From Pelobates cultripes (taxonomy: Eukaryota > Chordata > Amphibia > Anura > Pelobatidae): a stretch of 64,000 nt of DNA. A program made the translations under genes and the position numbers. Positions 20,430-32,032 of the stretch are shown one piece after another. Within the stretch, counting starts at the first letter, position 1. Every line of letters starts with the position of its first letter. The DNA is taken from contig OW240921.1 of the NCBI GenBank assembly GCA_933207985.1, positions 24,264,735-24,328,734 of the forward strand, given 5' to 3'. The notes under the pieces were generated by a model. It was not told the origin of the DNA. It saw only the letters and a program-made list of their open reading frames with translations, and did no database searches.

Positions 20430-21463
20430 GAATATTGCAGCAGTATGTGCCCCAGCTGCAGATGATTCTGAGAATTTACCCCTTCCAGATCTATTAGAAA
20501 GGGATTCCCAGACTGACCTTACTACCTTGGTACAGCTAGGGGACCGGTTGAACCCCACAGAAAGGGTACAGGCGCAGCAGTTGTTATGGGAGAAGCAGGC
20601 GACGTTCTCCCAGGAACCAGGTTATACCACCCTAGCTGTGCATAAGGTAGAGACCCCTGGACAGACCCCGTTACGACAGCCCCCCTACCGTATCCCTGAA
20701 GCAGTCCGTGAAGGAATGCGGAAGGAGATACAGGAGATGACCCAACTTGGGGTTATCGAGCACTCCGACAGCCCTTGGGCCTCGCCTGTAGTCCTGGTGC
20801 CAAAGAAAGATGGGACCACCCAGTTCTGTGTGGACTACAGGCGACTCAACGAGCGGACCACCACTGACGCCTACCCAATGCCCCGGGTAGACGAATTACT
20901 AGATCGTATTGCCAGGGGGCGATATCTGACCACCATAGACCTGTGTAAGGGCTACTGGCAGATCCCCCTGGCCGAGGATGCTATCCCCAAGTCGGCATTT
21001 GTCACCCCATTTGGCCTGTACCAATTTAAGGTCATGCCTTTTGGGATGAAAAATGCACCGGCTACCTTCCAACGGATGGTGGATAGACTCCTGGATGGCT
21101 TCCAAGAATTTGCCTGTGCATACTTGGACGACATTGCGATTTACAGTGGGTCCTGGGAGGAACACCTGGTACATGTAGGGGTAGTGCTGGATAAAATTGG
21201 GCCGCTGGCCTGACATTGAAGCCAGAAAAGTGCCATCTAGGTATGGCTGAAGTACAGTACCTGGGTCACAGAGTGGGGTGTGGGAGCCAGAGACCAGAGC
21301 CAGCCAAGGTAGAGGCAGTGGCTAACTGGCCCACACCTACTACTATTGGCCTTCTTGGGGACGGCAGGGTACTATAGACGTTTTGTCCCTGACTACAGCG
21401 CTATTGCTAAGCCCCTGACAGATCTGACAAAGAAGAACTTGCCTAAGCAGGTCCTGTGGTCTC
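20430..21463 (+). pseudogene. Gypsy reverse transcriptase, RNase H lost
   Basis: The open part (20527-21213) shows the RT fingers and palm: LGVIEHSDSPWASPVVLVPK, FCVDYRRLNERT, LTTIDLCKGYWQIPL, MPFGMKNAPATFQRM and AYLDDIAIY with the YLDD catalytic box. A frameshift near 21195 continues with CHLGMAEVQYLGHRVG, and a second shift plus a small deletion near 21355 leads to GTAGYYRRFVPDYSAIAKPL. The sequence stops at LPKQVLWS, where RNase H should begin, and joins the LTR terminus. Family length would need another 1 kb or more. Confidence 0.85.
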
Positions 21464-21482
21464 CACTGGAGGTGTCTTAACA
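21464..21482 (+). repeat. 19-bp remnant of the 3' LTR
   Basis: CACTGGAGGTGTCTTAACA equals the last 19 bases of the 5' LTR (17463-17481) and abuts the GAAGG duplication. Confidence 0.8.
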
Positions 21483-22916
21483 GAAGGGGTCCCAGAGCAG
21501 ACCCCTGAGGGACACCACTTGCCATCTCTGTCCAGCTTGAAAATTTACCATTAATGACAACTCTTTGTACTCTGTTTTTAAGCCAATGTTCTACCCAAGA
21601 ACAAGCATTTTCATCTAGACCAATTTCCTTGAGTTTGAACACTAATCTATTGTGTGGAACTGTATCAAATGCCTTGGAAAAATCCAAATAGATCACATCC
21701 ACTGCAACACCCTGATCTATACTTCTACTTACTTCTTCATAGAACGCAATCATGTTAGTTTGACATGACCTGTGCTTCATAAAACCGTACTGATTTTTGC
21801 TGATAACCATGTTCTTCTCAAGGAATTCTTAAATATTATCCCTTAATAACCTTTCAAATATTTTACCAGCCACAGAAGTTAAGCTCATAGGTCTATAATT
21901 TCCAGGAAAGGATTTTGAACCCTTTTTGAATATAGGAACCACATCTGCTTTCCTCCAATCCTCCGGAACACTTCCTGAAAGAAAAGAATCTTGAAAGATT
22001 AAAAACAGAGGTTCACTTATTTCTACACTTAGTTCCTTAAGTACTCGTGGATGGATACCGTCAGGCCCTGGAGCTTTGTTTATATTAACTTTCTTTAGTT
22101 GCTGCAGCACCTTGTCTTGAGTTAAACAATTACAATTATTCTGCAAGTTTTTAGTAGCAATCATTTGCACATCTATTGCCATGGGTTCTTCCTTAATATA
22201 TACAGAGGAGAAATAGTTATTTAAAATTCCTGCCTTTAACTGGTCTTCATTAACTAACACACCCGTTTCAGTTTTTAGTGTACCTACACTTTCATTTTTG
22301 GGGTTTTTAGAATTTATGTACTTAAAAAATGCTTTGGGTTTGGTTTTGCTCTCTTTAGCTATCATTTTTTCATTTTGAAGTTTAGCACATCTAATTGCCT
22401 TTTTGCACGCATTATTTGCTTCCTTATATCTTTTATAAGATGCATCTGATTTGTTCGATTTAAATGCTTTAAATGCCCTTTTCTTATTTTTAATCTCTTG
22501 TTTTACTTCTCTACTAAGCCACATTGGTTTAAATTTGTTTCTTTTATATTTATTTCTCAATGGTACATACTGGGAAATGTACCTTTCTAAAATTTGTTGG
22601 AAGATGATCCATTTATCCTCAGTGTTCTTTTCACTAAAGAGTTTATGCCAGTCAATATATTGTAAAGCTGCACTTAACTTATTGAAATTGGCCTTTTTAA
22701 AATAATATGTTTTAGTATACCCCATGTGCTTTTGTTTTTTTGAGTTTATTTCAAAGGACACTATATTGTGATCGCTATTTCCCAAGTGCTCACCTACTTG
22801 AATGTTGGTCAAAAGATCAACGTTGTTTGTTAAAACCAGGTCCAGACAAGCGTCCATTCTAGTTGGTGCTTGTACAAGTTGTGACATGAAGGTGTCATTT
22901 AACAAGTTTAAAAACC
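21483..22916 (-). pseudogene. CR1-type LINE ORF2, endonuclease end and RT (5' part)
   Basis: The other half of the CR1 element at 15311-16313. From 22905 to 21829 the frame holds the end of the endonuclease (RMDACLDLVLTNN, GNSDHNIVSFEI with the SDH box) and the RT N-terminal part (NKAPGPDGIHPRVLKEL, EDWRKADVVPIFKKG, NYRPMSLTSVAGKIFERLL). After a small frame change, 21810-21488 gives QYGFMKHRSCQTN, VIYLDFSKAFDTVPH and SGVPQGSALGPLL, which is cut by the gypsy insertion and continues at 16313. The 5' end is truncated at about 22916, as is usual for LINEs. Confidence 0.85.
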
Positions 22917-22961
22917 TAATTCATGAGCTGAAGTAGTCTGGTGCCTATAGTGGTCCTTTAA
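22917..22961 (-). mobile_element. TTAA-type MITE, second half
   Basis: ATGAGCTGAAGTAGTCTGG, then GTGCCTATAGTGGTCCTTTA plus a final A. This completes the terminal hairpin begun at 15290-15310 and supplies the missing TTAA end. Confidence 0.75.
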
Positions 22962-25900
22962 CAATTCTGGAGTATTTAATCCTCTCTGGTGTATGTTACT
23001 TATTCTTGTGTTTATTCCTTATATTTAAAAATTTGCTGATTCCCATCATACACTTCATCTTGTGAAATGTGTTATACATTTGATGCTTGAATAGTGTATA
23101 CCGTGCAACGCTTTATTTTTAACAAAAAATAAAGAACTAAAAAAACCAAACCAAGTTGCCACAATGCACGTGTGGATTATGCCCCCACACTACAATCATA
23201 TTACTCACTCCTTTGATCCTGCATATGCCTTTTTTTATACTGTTTTTGAGTGTTTTTTGCAAACACCTGGTAACCAATAGCCTTGGCCATCTGCTGTGGC
23301 CAAGGTAAAGCAGAATATTAAGCATTCATCATCTATCCAGTTTGGACGGCAATGACTGGCCGTTAAAGATACGCTAGCTCTCCGAAGCCTTTAGATTATT
23401 GCTATTTGCTTATACATTGGAGCAAACCGTTCTCTTAAGAAAGCTGGAACTGACCTTGGCTATACATATAAAAATTGCCTCTTAAGAACCTGTTATGGGG
23501 TATAAAAAAACATAATTTAACTAAAATTGATTTCTTCTGTTACATATATAAATGCTTTATTTACAGTGACAGATTGTACAATGTACCAATTACACAATGA
23601 GATGAGTGCTAAGATCACAAGAAATATGAAGGTTATATGCTTTAGTAAATATTTTGAATAAGCCTGAACAAATTAGGCCTAAGAGAAAACCAGTAAGTAA
23701 AAAAATAAAAGAATTCTTTCATTATATAGCCATTCCTAAACACCTTTTGTAAATACAATAACGTATTTCTATTGGAATGGGTATGTATAATTCAATGAAC
23801 ATTGTTGGTTAGACCTTTTCAATTATATCTTTCTTCTATTAGCTTTCGTTGAAGTGTACGTTTTATTCTGTAATCTGTGAGTGGTGACTACACCATGGCG
23901 CTGAAGTTGTAGACTGCATTTCCAATAAGCCTCAGTCAGCCAAAAAGAATGTAGTGCCAGGGGCGAGAGTTCTCTGCAACATATGCTTTAAAGTTGATGA
24001 ACAAAAGAAACAAAAGTAAATAGAAAATAATACATTTGTATAGAAGTAACCTTGTTTCAACAAGGACAAATACATTCCAAATTGGTGAGAGGGCCAACAA
24101 TGGAGTTCAATAGACAGCCACCTGACACCTGCCACCACTCACTGTCCCCGAGCTGGGTGATGATTCACCACTGAGAGATCAGTAGAGTAGTGGTCACTAA
24201 AAGGCCTAGGCGGTCCACATTGTTCCCCCTCCACAGAGCCCATAAGCCAACAGTCTCCTGCATCTCTGCTGTACTACAATAGACCTAGCAGATCACAATA
24301 GGTGCCTCCATATGCCTATCATCGGGGGCTTATCATCTGAGACAAGGAATGCATAGCCTGTCAGCTACTGGTCTGCCGCAGTCCCCACCATCAGTAGAGC
24401 TCAGAGCAGGACATTGCTCTCCAGGTCCCCCTCAAAACCCAGAGGAAGAGGCTCCATAAATCCAACAGGGAAGCAGCATGGAAATTGCCACAGCATATCA
24501 TGGGCCTCTAGGGCTAGAAGTGAGTTTTGGGGTTTGTTCTTTGACAAAGTGAGCAGCAAGCCAAAGTCCTCAGGTGGGTAGCAGGAAAGTAAAAGAAGTG
24601 TGGAAAAGGACCCGCATGGGGGAGAGGCAGTTACAACAGCAACAGGAACATAAAATACATGGAAGAGACAAGGAAAACCCCCTCCATTCAGAGAGAAAAA
24701 GCAGGGCCACAACAGAAGCCTCCATGTCCCTCAATACAGCTAAAGACCCTAGGTGGTAGTATCATCTTTCCGACGGGGTATTTTACCAGGGTTAAGCAAA
24801 AGACATCCAGCCAACGCTTCAGGCCCGCTGTGAGCCAGACTTATATTAGGAAGTAGGCCAGACATGCTGTGAGCATTAGGAGATTAATGGCTCCAAACTA
24901 ACACCACCATAAAGCTGGGGTATCCTCATTGCCTAATCCATCAAGTAAGCTGTTAAATAGATCATCGGTGGGCAACATTTCAGCATAATTTAAGGCTCAA
25001 GAAGGGAGGTGTGAAAAATGGCTTCTTGTCAGTTCGACAGCCAGCTCCTGCCCCCTCTAGAGGCATGTCAACCGTGCAATGTAAACATTGCTGGGTTAAA
25101 ACAACAGGGGCATGACACCCAGACCACTTAATTGAGATAAAGTGGTCTGGGTCCTTATGGTCTCCTTTATACTGAAGGGCAGTGGAAAGAGTAAATCGGG
25201 TCTTGGACACAATGTGTGGTTGTGTAGCTTTGCGTTTGCTTGGCTTAAGGAAGAGAGACACTTCAGTAAGCATAACGGGCAACAATTTGTCATTGGATCT
25301 ACCAGCACCGTATATTAAACAGCCCTGCTACCATCTGTAGAAGAAATTGAGCATCACAAAAATAAATAAAAACAGAAAGACATTTCAATTTCAATCTGAC
25401 ATGGCAAGTTTCACCCATACGGTGTCCATTTTACAGATGTCCTAAAATGGACACCAGACATCTATGTTGGGTATTTTATAAATAACTATTGCTTCCTAGG
25501 ATTTCTTATACTTTGTTTACTTATTTCCTATATTTAACAAGTGTAGCCCAATATACAGCAGCTCTGTACTATGGGAATTATCTGTAATTTTATAATATAT
25601 ATGTGAGTATGTGTGTGTCTGTGGATTTAAACAGGCTAGTGTTAAAAGTAGAGGTCATTATACGTAATTGTTAATCTAGCTACTGCTAGCAAGCTGGGAA
25701 GGTCCAGCAGTTTCCTCAGTAAAAAATACAATCACTTTGGACACATCATAGATTTCAGCCAAATTTCATGTCTTTCTATTTAGTCACTGGTGCAAATCAG
25801 TCTAGCTACTTGTCCACCTAGTTACTATAAACACATTCCTAATAAACTGGAAAATTCCACTAGATAAAAGGTCAGCACAATTGGGCACAGCACATCCTCC

Positions 25901-27517
25901 ATATCTAGTGATTTATAGGAAAGTCTCTATGTCAAACTAGACTAGTTTTGAAAACCCTCTGTTAGTGAATTTGCATTTATATAAGGGTTAGTGCAGAGGC
26001 TGTGTACTGTCACCAGGAGATAGTCATTATTGTTACAAGATGTTCACCTCTGTCCTCAAGCAATAGGAGTAGTGTCAGCAGAACGACCAACTATTGACAA
26101 GGAAAAGTGTGAAAAAAAGGAAAAGAATAAATAAAACTAAATAATATTGTGGCTGGACAGAGTAAGATATTGATGTGAGATAGATACCCATGAAGAAATT
26201 TGATTAGCTGGTAGTCAGCATGTGAATGGACAAGTCTAACCTGCTTTGCTGTTATTAGCAATACTGGTCTTTGAAGAAAGTCAGTAGTTTTATGTAGCCA
26301 TCTGTTCTGGGCATAATTCTAAAAAGAAGTCATTCCATGAAAAAAGAACCAAGTTGCTGTGTTTTTATGCCTGGTTTAACCTGGTAAAATGGTACACCAC
26401 TCAGATACATCACTGGGAGGAGGGCTGGTGAGGATCTATCCCCAAACATGGTGCCATATGACCTACAATATTTTTGTCTGCTCTGTGCCCTTCTTTGCAT
26501 GGAGCAAGTGACATAGGCACTGCACCCGTTGGTCCTATTGCTCTTGGTAAGAAGGGCTAGAGGAATTGGGCAGTCACCTTTTTTTTTATAAATCCACATT
26601 GAAGCAATGAGTTGGGTACAGTATGTCATTTCATAAACTAGGCCTTCTGTTGGTTACTGAACCCTCCACGTGTTGTCCGCATGTAAATACGGGGGTTGAG
26701 GAAAGAGAATGGAGCATACGCAGTTTTTAATGTAGGTCCTGATAGATTCAATCCTTTTTTAGTTTTATATATATTTAGTTGACAATCAAAAAAAAAAGAG
26801 CAGCAGATATCACTGATACCTTTAGTAAAAAATGCATAAAATATGTGCGAGTAAGAGTATTGCCATTGAAAAGTTAATAAAAACCTTTGCATTAACGGTG
26901 TTCAGCATCCATGTAACATATATGGAACAGACAAAACAAACAGAATGCAATATAATATACTGTAGTATTTTTCATTATGACCGTGATTAAAGGATTAAAA
27001 CAAGAACGCTCACAAACAAATATGCACACCTAAATCAAATGTTTGCTAAAAGCACTTGTACACACTGGGACAGTAAACCTCCTATCCAATCAATGTGCAA
27101 GGATGCCTCCGGTACCTTCTGTGACGGACACTGCGGGGAATGTAAATACTTCAGCTTCCAAGTTAGGATCTCTTCCGAGAGTCACTGTATTTCCAGTCTT
27201 ACGGTAGAAAAGATAAAATTTTGGGACAGAAAAAAAAGGAAAATATAAAGGAATATGAATACATGTCCCAGTATTAGCTCCATTCTCCCAAGACTCAATG
27301 TAAAATCTTGAGGCCAATAAGGCAGCCCCTTTCCATGTGGAGACCTACCTGAATCCTAGTCCTAATCAAGAAAGAGTAATTGCTAAACTTTTAATATACA
27401 TTTCAAGGGTTACTGCAAGCAACATGACCACTTCAGTGATTCAAAGTGATTTTGGTGCAAGACAGTGTATGTGCAGTATTTTAGTAAGATACACTGCATA
27501 TACTGAGATACTTTATG
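22962..27517. other. Gene-poor interval
   Basis: No supported gene. Contents seen: a TTAA-family fragment with a CCAGACCACTTAATTGAGAT hairpin at about 25110-25175, a 13-bp perfect hairpin at 25421-25455 (arm GGTGTCCATTTTA), and AT-rich single-copy sequence elsewhere. A tract at about 26580 is poly-T. Confidence 0.45.
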
Positions 27518-27525
27518 TTGCGGAC

Positions 27526-28298
27526 CAGTGTTAATTTTGATGGCATATTTAAAATTAGTTTTAGTCATAGTCTTTTGACTAAAAGCCATTTTAGTTTTAG
27601 TTGACTAAATCTCCAATAGATTTTAATTGACACCACTAAATATCTAATGGTTTTAGTTAAAGCCTCTATCTGTCTCTTTTGCCCTTTCCTGAGCTCCTCT
27701 GTATCTCTTTTTGTCCCCCCAGCCCTTCCGGTGTCTATGTCACTTTATGTGTCCCTCCAGCCCCTCCATGCATCTCATCTCCCCTACGTGTCTCATTCCC
27801 CCAGCCACTCATGTGTCTTAATTCTTCCCCCAGTCCTCCATGTGTCTCATTCCCCCCAAGTTCCTCCATGTGCTAATTTACCCCCCAGTCCCTCCATGTG
27901 TCTCATTCTCCCAGCCCTCCATGTGTCTTATTCCCCCCAGCCCCTTATGTGCCTCATTCTCCCAGACCCCGATATGTCTCAATCCCCCATGCCCCCATAT
28001 GTTTCAATCCCCCAGCCTCCTAATGTGTCTCATTCTCCCAGACCCCGATGTGTCTCCATCCCCCAGTGCCCCCATATGTTTCAAACCCCAGCCCGCTATG
28101 TGTCTCATTCCCTCAGCCTTATTTCCCTTATTTGTATTACCCACCAGTGTTAATTGTGACAGCAAATTTCATTTTAGTTTTAGTCATAGTCTTTTGACTA
28201 AAAAGCCATTTGAGTTTTAGTTGTATTTTAGTCATCTGAATTGTTTTAGTTTTAGTCGAATAAATCTTAAAAATTGTTAGCCGACAAAATTAACACTG
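27526..28298. mobile_element. hAT-type element pair flanking a minisatellite
   Basis: The ends are perfect 14-bp inverted repeats, CAGTGTTAATTTTG. Outer flanks TTGCGGAC (27518-27525) and TTACTGAC (28299-28306) agree at 6 of 8. A second copy of the left end begins at 28145 in direct orientation and shares TTTTAGTCATAGTCTTTTGA with the first, so the right 154 bp is a complete short MITE. Its own left flank TTACCCAC also matches TTACTGAC at 6 of 8, so one compound insertion and two separate insertions cannot be told apart. Confidence 0.65.
27690..28130 (+). repeat. Minisatellite, CCTCCATGTGTCTCATTCCC unit
   Basis: About 14 imperfect units near 30 bp, pyrimidine-rich on the plus strand, with GTGTCTCATTC and CCCCCAG shared between units. 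The same motif recurs at about 30270-30300 inside another hAT-type element. Open frames through it are composition artefacts. Confidence 0.8.
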
Positions 28299-28624
28299 TT
28301 ACTGACACCGGCAGGAGGTGTAACTCCACCTTATATATATTAAAAAGACATCATGATGCAGTCAAATCCTGGCACAGCCAAATGAGGGGAAAAATATTAC
28401 AATTGTTTTATTGTTTACACAGGGCAGAGCTTATAACAATGATTAACATGAAGCTAAGATAGAGGCAGGTTTTGGTTTTTATATTCAATGTTATTGTTTA
28501 GACCTCACAAATACATACTGTATTTGTTAAAAATTGGAGATAGGTATAAACAATATTAAAACTCTGGGAACTCATAGAGTTGGTGCCAGACATTATATGG
28601 TACCAGAATACTTTATGCATTTTG

Positions 28625-28676
28625 TCTTAAAAGGCCACTGTGTAGAAGCCACAATGTTTACATTGCAGGGTTAAAT
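28625..28676. repeat. TTAA-family fragment
   Basis: TTAAAAGGCCACTGTGTAGA followed by AATGTTTACATTGCAGGGTT, the subterminal segment seen in the copies at 34960 and 39285. Confidence 0.45.
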
Positions 28677-28680
28677 GGTG

Positions 28681-29480
28681 CCATGGAGCTCCTTGTACTC
28701 CGACCGAGTACCCTCCGTTGACGGATGCTCCTAGCGCTTCCTGAGGACTCCAAGCGCTGCAGCAGACACCACAACCACCACAGACTCCGCAACCGCTGTA
28801 TCTTGACTAGGGTCTCGCTGTCTTCCTTCCACCCTGGATCAGCTTCTGTCCTCCAGGACTGTGTGGGAAAGAACTCTTCCTTCCACCCTGTACAAACCTC
28901 CAGCATCCAGGACTGTGTGGTGAAGACCCCTCCTCCAAGGAGAGCGTGTCAGGAAAAAGCTCTTAAAAGAGCTAAGTGACTCAAGCTCAGGGGAGCATGC
29001 AGAGCATAGCAATCCCCAGTGTGATTATAACAGCTCCCTCCAATAACGAGACAAGGCTACATTTAGAGGGATCAAGAAGAACTGTCAAAACCTTTATTCC
29101 CTTGGGACCAGCCAATACAGTCACCACAATAACATTGTTGTGAAACCTCAATAAAATCACAAACAGTCAAACCATATCAAGAAACACACAGTGACTTATC
29201 ACAACACAATGGCACATTTTTAAAGGGGTGGGGGGAGACAATATTTAACAGTAAATATCTCACCTGCCTGCAGAATTAGCAATATGCAAATCTACCCGAA
29301 TATGCAAATGAACCAGTCTTGCAATTCAGGTAGTGCATATTGCTGTTGCTACCAACAGAGGGCACTAGACCAGCTCCATAGCCAAACCCACCTAGTTGGT
29401 AGCAAACCTCAGCAGTACAGGAGAGAAGGCAATACATTTCACAGTACACACACACACTATAAACAATTACATTACACACA
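28681..29480 (-). repeat. LTR-like segment A
   Basis: The reverse complement resembles 37262-37996 along most of its length, including TTTGCATATT, CTCGTTATTGGA, TCACACTGGGGATTGCTATG and TCCTGGATGCTGGAGGTT. The order of an AATAAAG-like signal and a CTCGTTATTGG stretch also occurs in the gypsy 5' LTR, so both may be solo LTRs. Exact ends and target duplications were not resolved. Confidence 0.5.
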
Positions 29481-29640
29481 CCCTGCACCTATAATGGGTA
29501 CAGGGTGACTAAAACATAAGGTAAATAAAGCAGCCTACATAAATAGTCTGTCTGAAGGTAGAATAGGGGCTTTAAAGGCAAATACATCAAAGAGTCATAG
29601 TCACAGGGCCTCTCCAGTACCAAGTGGCGAAGGGCACTTC

Positions 29641-29755
29641 GTCACAAATGGATACTATAGACGCTCAGACCACTTAATCTCTTTAAAGTGGTCTGGTCAC
29701 AGTTTCCTTGACTCCTTAACACTGCCATGTAAAACATTGCAGTTGAGATGAATAC
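29641..29755. repeat. TTAA-family fragment
   Basis: Contains the CAGACCACTT...AAGTGGTCTG hairpin and AACATTGCAGTT of the multi-hairpin family, without clear TTAA ends. Confidence 0.45.
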
Positions 29756-29775
29756 TAGAAGCTGAAGATCAAAGA

Positions 29776-32024
29776 CAGATGCGGCTCTCTAATTAGGCGA
29801 TTTAAGGCAGCCTCCTAAGGCTTCGCGGCCGCCTAAATCGCCTTAGGGCAGACTATCATGTCGGAGACCGAGGATCCGACACAGGAGGAGGCTCGGCGGC
29901 TTGCCCATAATGCCGCCGGGTGCGAGGCCCCTCCTGTCAGTCTGCCCGGGAGAGAGCCAGCCTCCAGTCTGCTCCGCTGGGAGTGAACTGCAGACTAAAG
30001 TGTGTTTTGCGATATCCTGCCTGTCAGAGCATTGCCGCAGGTTACCACAGCAACACTCTGACTGGAGATCGCAAGATTTACCACGTGGTCTGCAGCTCAC
30101 TTCTGGCGGAGCTCCAGACCAGAGACAGGGCGCCCACAGGACCACCAGGGAAGGTATTTATGAATCCCCTCCCCCTGTCCACCCCCTACCCGCTGTTACT
30201 ACCCCCTACCCCCTGTTACTGCCCCTCCATTCCCCTGCTCCCTCTCACTCCCCCTCCACCCCCCTACCCCAGTCCCTCCATGTGTCTCATTCTCCCAGCC
30301 CCTCCATCCCCCCACCCCCTGTTACTTCCCCCTACGCCCTTGTCACTGCCCCTCCACCGCCCCCTATTTCCTGTCACTGCTCCTCCACCCCTTAACACAC
30401 CCCTTATCACAGCCACTCCACCACCCAACCTGTCACAGTCCCCCAGCCCCCTTGCCCTCTCACATCCCCCCTACCATGTCACAGATCCCACACCCACCCT
30501 GTCACAGCCACCTACACATATTGTCACAGCCCCGTTACCCTGTCACAGCCCCCGCACCCTGTCACAGCCCCGCCAACCTGTCACAGTCCCCCCCTACCCT
30601 GTCACAACCCACCTTACTGACTGTGGGATGACAGCCCTCCACCCTCCCACAAACTCTGTCACCCCTCTACCCACACCCTGTTACCCCTCCACACACCCTG
30701 TCACAGCCCCCCCCACACACACACAGTCACCCCCACATGCACACATTGTCACCCCATACACATACACTATCACCATTCCCAAACACTTTAATCCCACACA
30801 CAGTCTCCCCCTTCACCCAGCCACACTCACATTAAACCCTCCTAAACCTATAACTCTCACCCCCTCCAACCATACCAAACTCACCTGTCCTTGCTTTACC
30901 ACAATTACCCTATCACATTAACCCCCCTCAATCCTGTCAAACTCACCTTCTCTTGCACTGTCGCACACAGTCCCCAAACCTGTCACACTCATCCTCTATC
31001 AGTCTGTCCCACTCACCCCCTTCACCCTGCCACACTCACATAAACCCCTCCAATCCTGTACTCCAGCTGTGCTACACTCACCCCAAACCAAGTGACACTC
31101 TCCCCCCAACCCTGCCATACTCACCCTTCCACATTTATCTAATCCTGCCACAATAACCCCTTTAATCTTGTCACACTCACCTCCCCTCATTCTGTTACAC
31201 TGCCTCCTCCAAACATGGCACATTCACCCCAACCCTGTGATACACCCCCAACTATGCCACATGCAGCCTGTCACATTAACTTCCTCCAATCCTGTCACAC
31301 TTACTTCCCCATGCCCTGTCACACTCCCTTCTCCAACCATGTCATAATCCCCTCCCTATCATCATCACACTCCCTCATTTTGTTACACTCACCCCCAACC
31401 CTGTCTCATTTACCCCCCTCACCCTGTCACACTCATCCTGCCACAGTTACCCCTTTACTCACCTTGTCAAAGTCACAAACTGAAGACATTCATCACACAT
31501 ACATGCACAAAGGTCACAGGCAGCCCCCATAAACACCACACACCTCAAGCAGCTACCCCACACACATATGGTCCCAGACACATACTCATAAAGGCATACA
31601 TTCACACACAAGGATACACAGGTAGACAATGCCAGACACACTCCGAAATACACACACTTGGAGTAATGTACACACGACTGCAAGGTTATGTAATCATTTC
31701 CCGCAGTCGTGTGTAATTGATTAGCATAATTGCTCATTTAAATGTGTTTATTGCAAATTAATTTAGTTTGCAAATTACGGTATGCCATAACTACAATTGG
31801 AGAGCTCACAACACAGTGGCACAGGGAGCCGTGACACTGCAAGCCTCTGAACAACGAATACAGAGACTAGCTCTCTGTATCCAGCGCTGCAAGCTTGTCC
31901 TTCAATACAACTACAACACCTTATACACAGAATGCATCCCCTATTTTTTTCCCACTTTGGGTGCTAGTGGTGGCCTCATGTTTAAATTTCGCCTAAGGCC
32001 TCACAAAGTCTAGAGCCACCACTG
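29776..32024. mobile_element. hAT-type element with CCCTGTCACA array core
   Basis: A perfect 8-bp duplication, ATCAAAGA (29768-29775 and 32025-32032), flanks ends that start CAGATGCGGCTCTCTAATT and, reversed, CAGTGGTGGCTCTAGACTT (13 of 19 alike). Both ends continue into related CCTAAGGC motifs. The core (about 30170-31660) is C-rich tandem sequence. No transposase is visible; long proline-rich frames in it are composition artefacts. Confidence 0.75.
30170..31660 (+). repeat. C-rich degenerate tandem arrays
   Basis: Units such as CCCCCTACCCCCTGTTACT, CACCCTGTCACAGCCC and CCTGTCACACTCACCC, changing gradually along the core and ending in CA-rich repeats. The plus strand is C-rich throughout, so the other strand is G-rich. 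Confidence 0.8.
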
Positions 32025-32032
32025 ATCAAAGA

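Larger units (their letters stand above)
16314..21482 (+). mobile_element. Gmr1-like Ty3/gypsy LTR retrotransposon, 3' deleted
   Basis: Inserted into the CR1 element with a perfect 5-bp duplication GAAGG (16309-16313 and 21483-21487); the ends are TG...CA. Order: 5' LTR, primer-binding site, gag plus protease, integrase, then reverse transcriptase. Integrase before RT is copia-like order but the proteins are gypsy-like, which is the hallmark of the Gmr1 lineage described from fish. The RNase H and nearly all of the 3' LTR are missing: pol sequence runs to about 21463 and joins the last 19 bp of the LTR (21464-21482). Frameshifts lie near 19300, 19635, 21195 and 21355. The copy is dead but fairly young, since long frames remain. 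Confidence 0.88.

Noticed and set aside
20061..20558. 165-codon minus-strand frame opposite integrase
   Set aside because: Shadow of the integrase; no domain.
27647..28220. Cys/Ser/Pro-rich frames in two phases
   Set aside because: Produced by the CCTCCATGTGTCTCATTC minisatellite.
29901..31532. Proline-rich open frames up to 333 codons
   Set aside because: They run through C-rich tandem arrays inside a hAT-type element; no domain.
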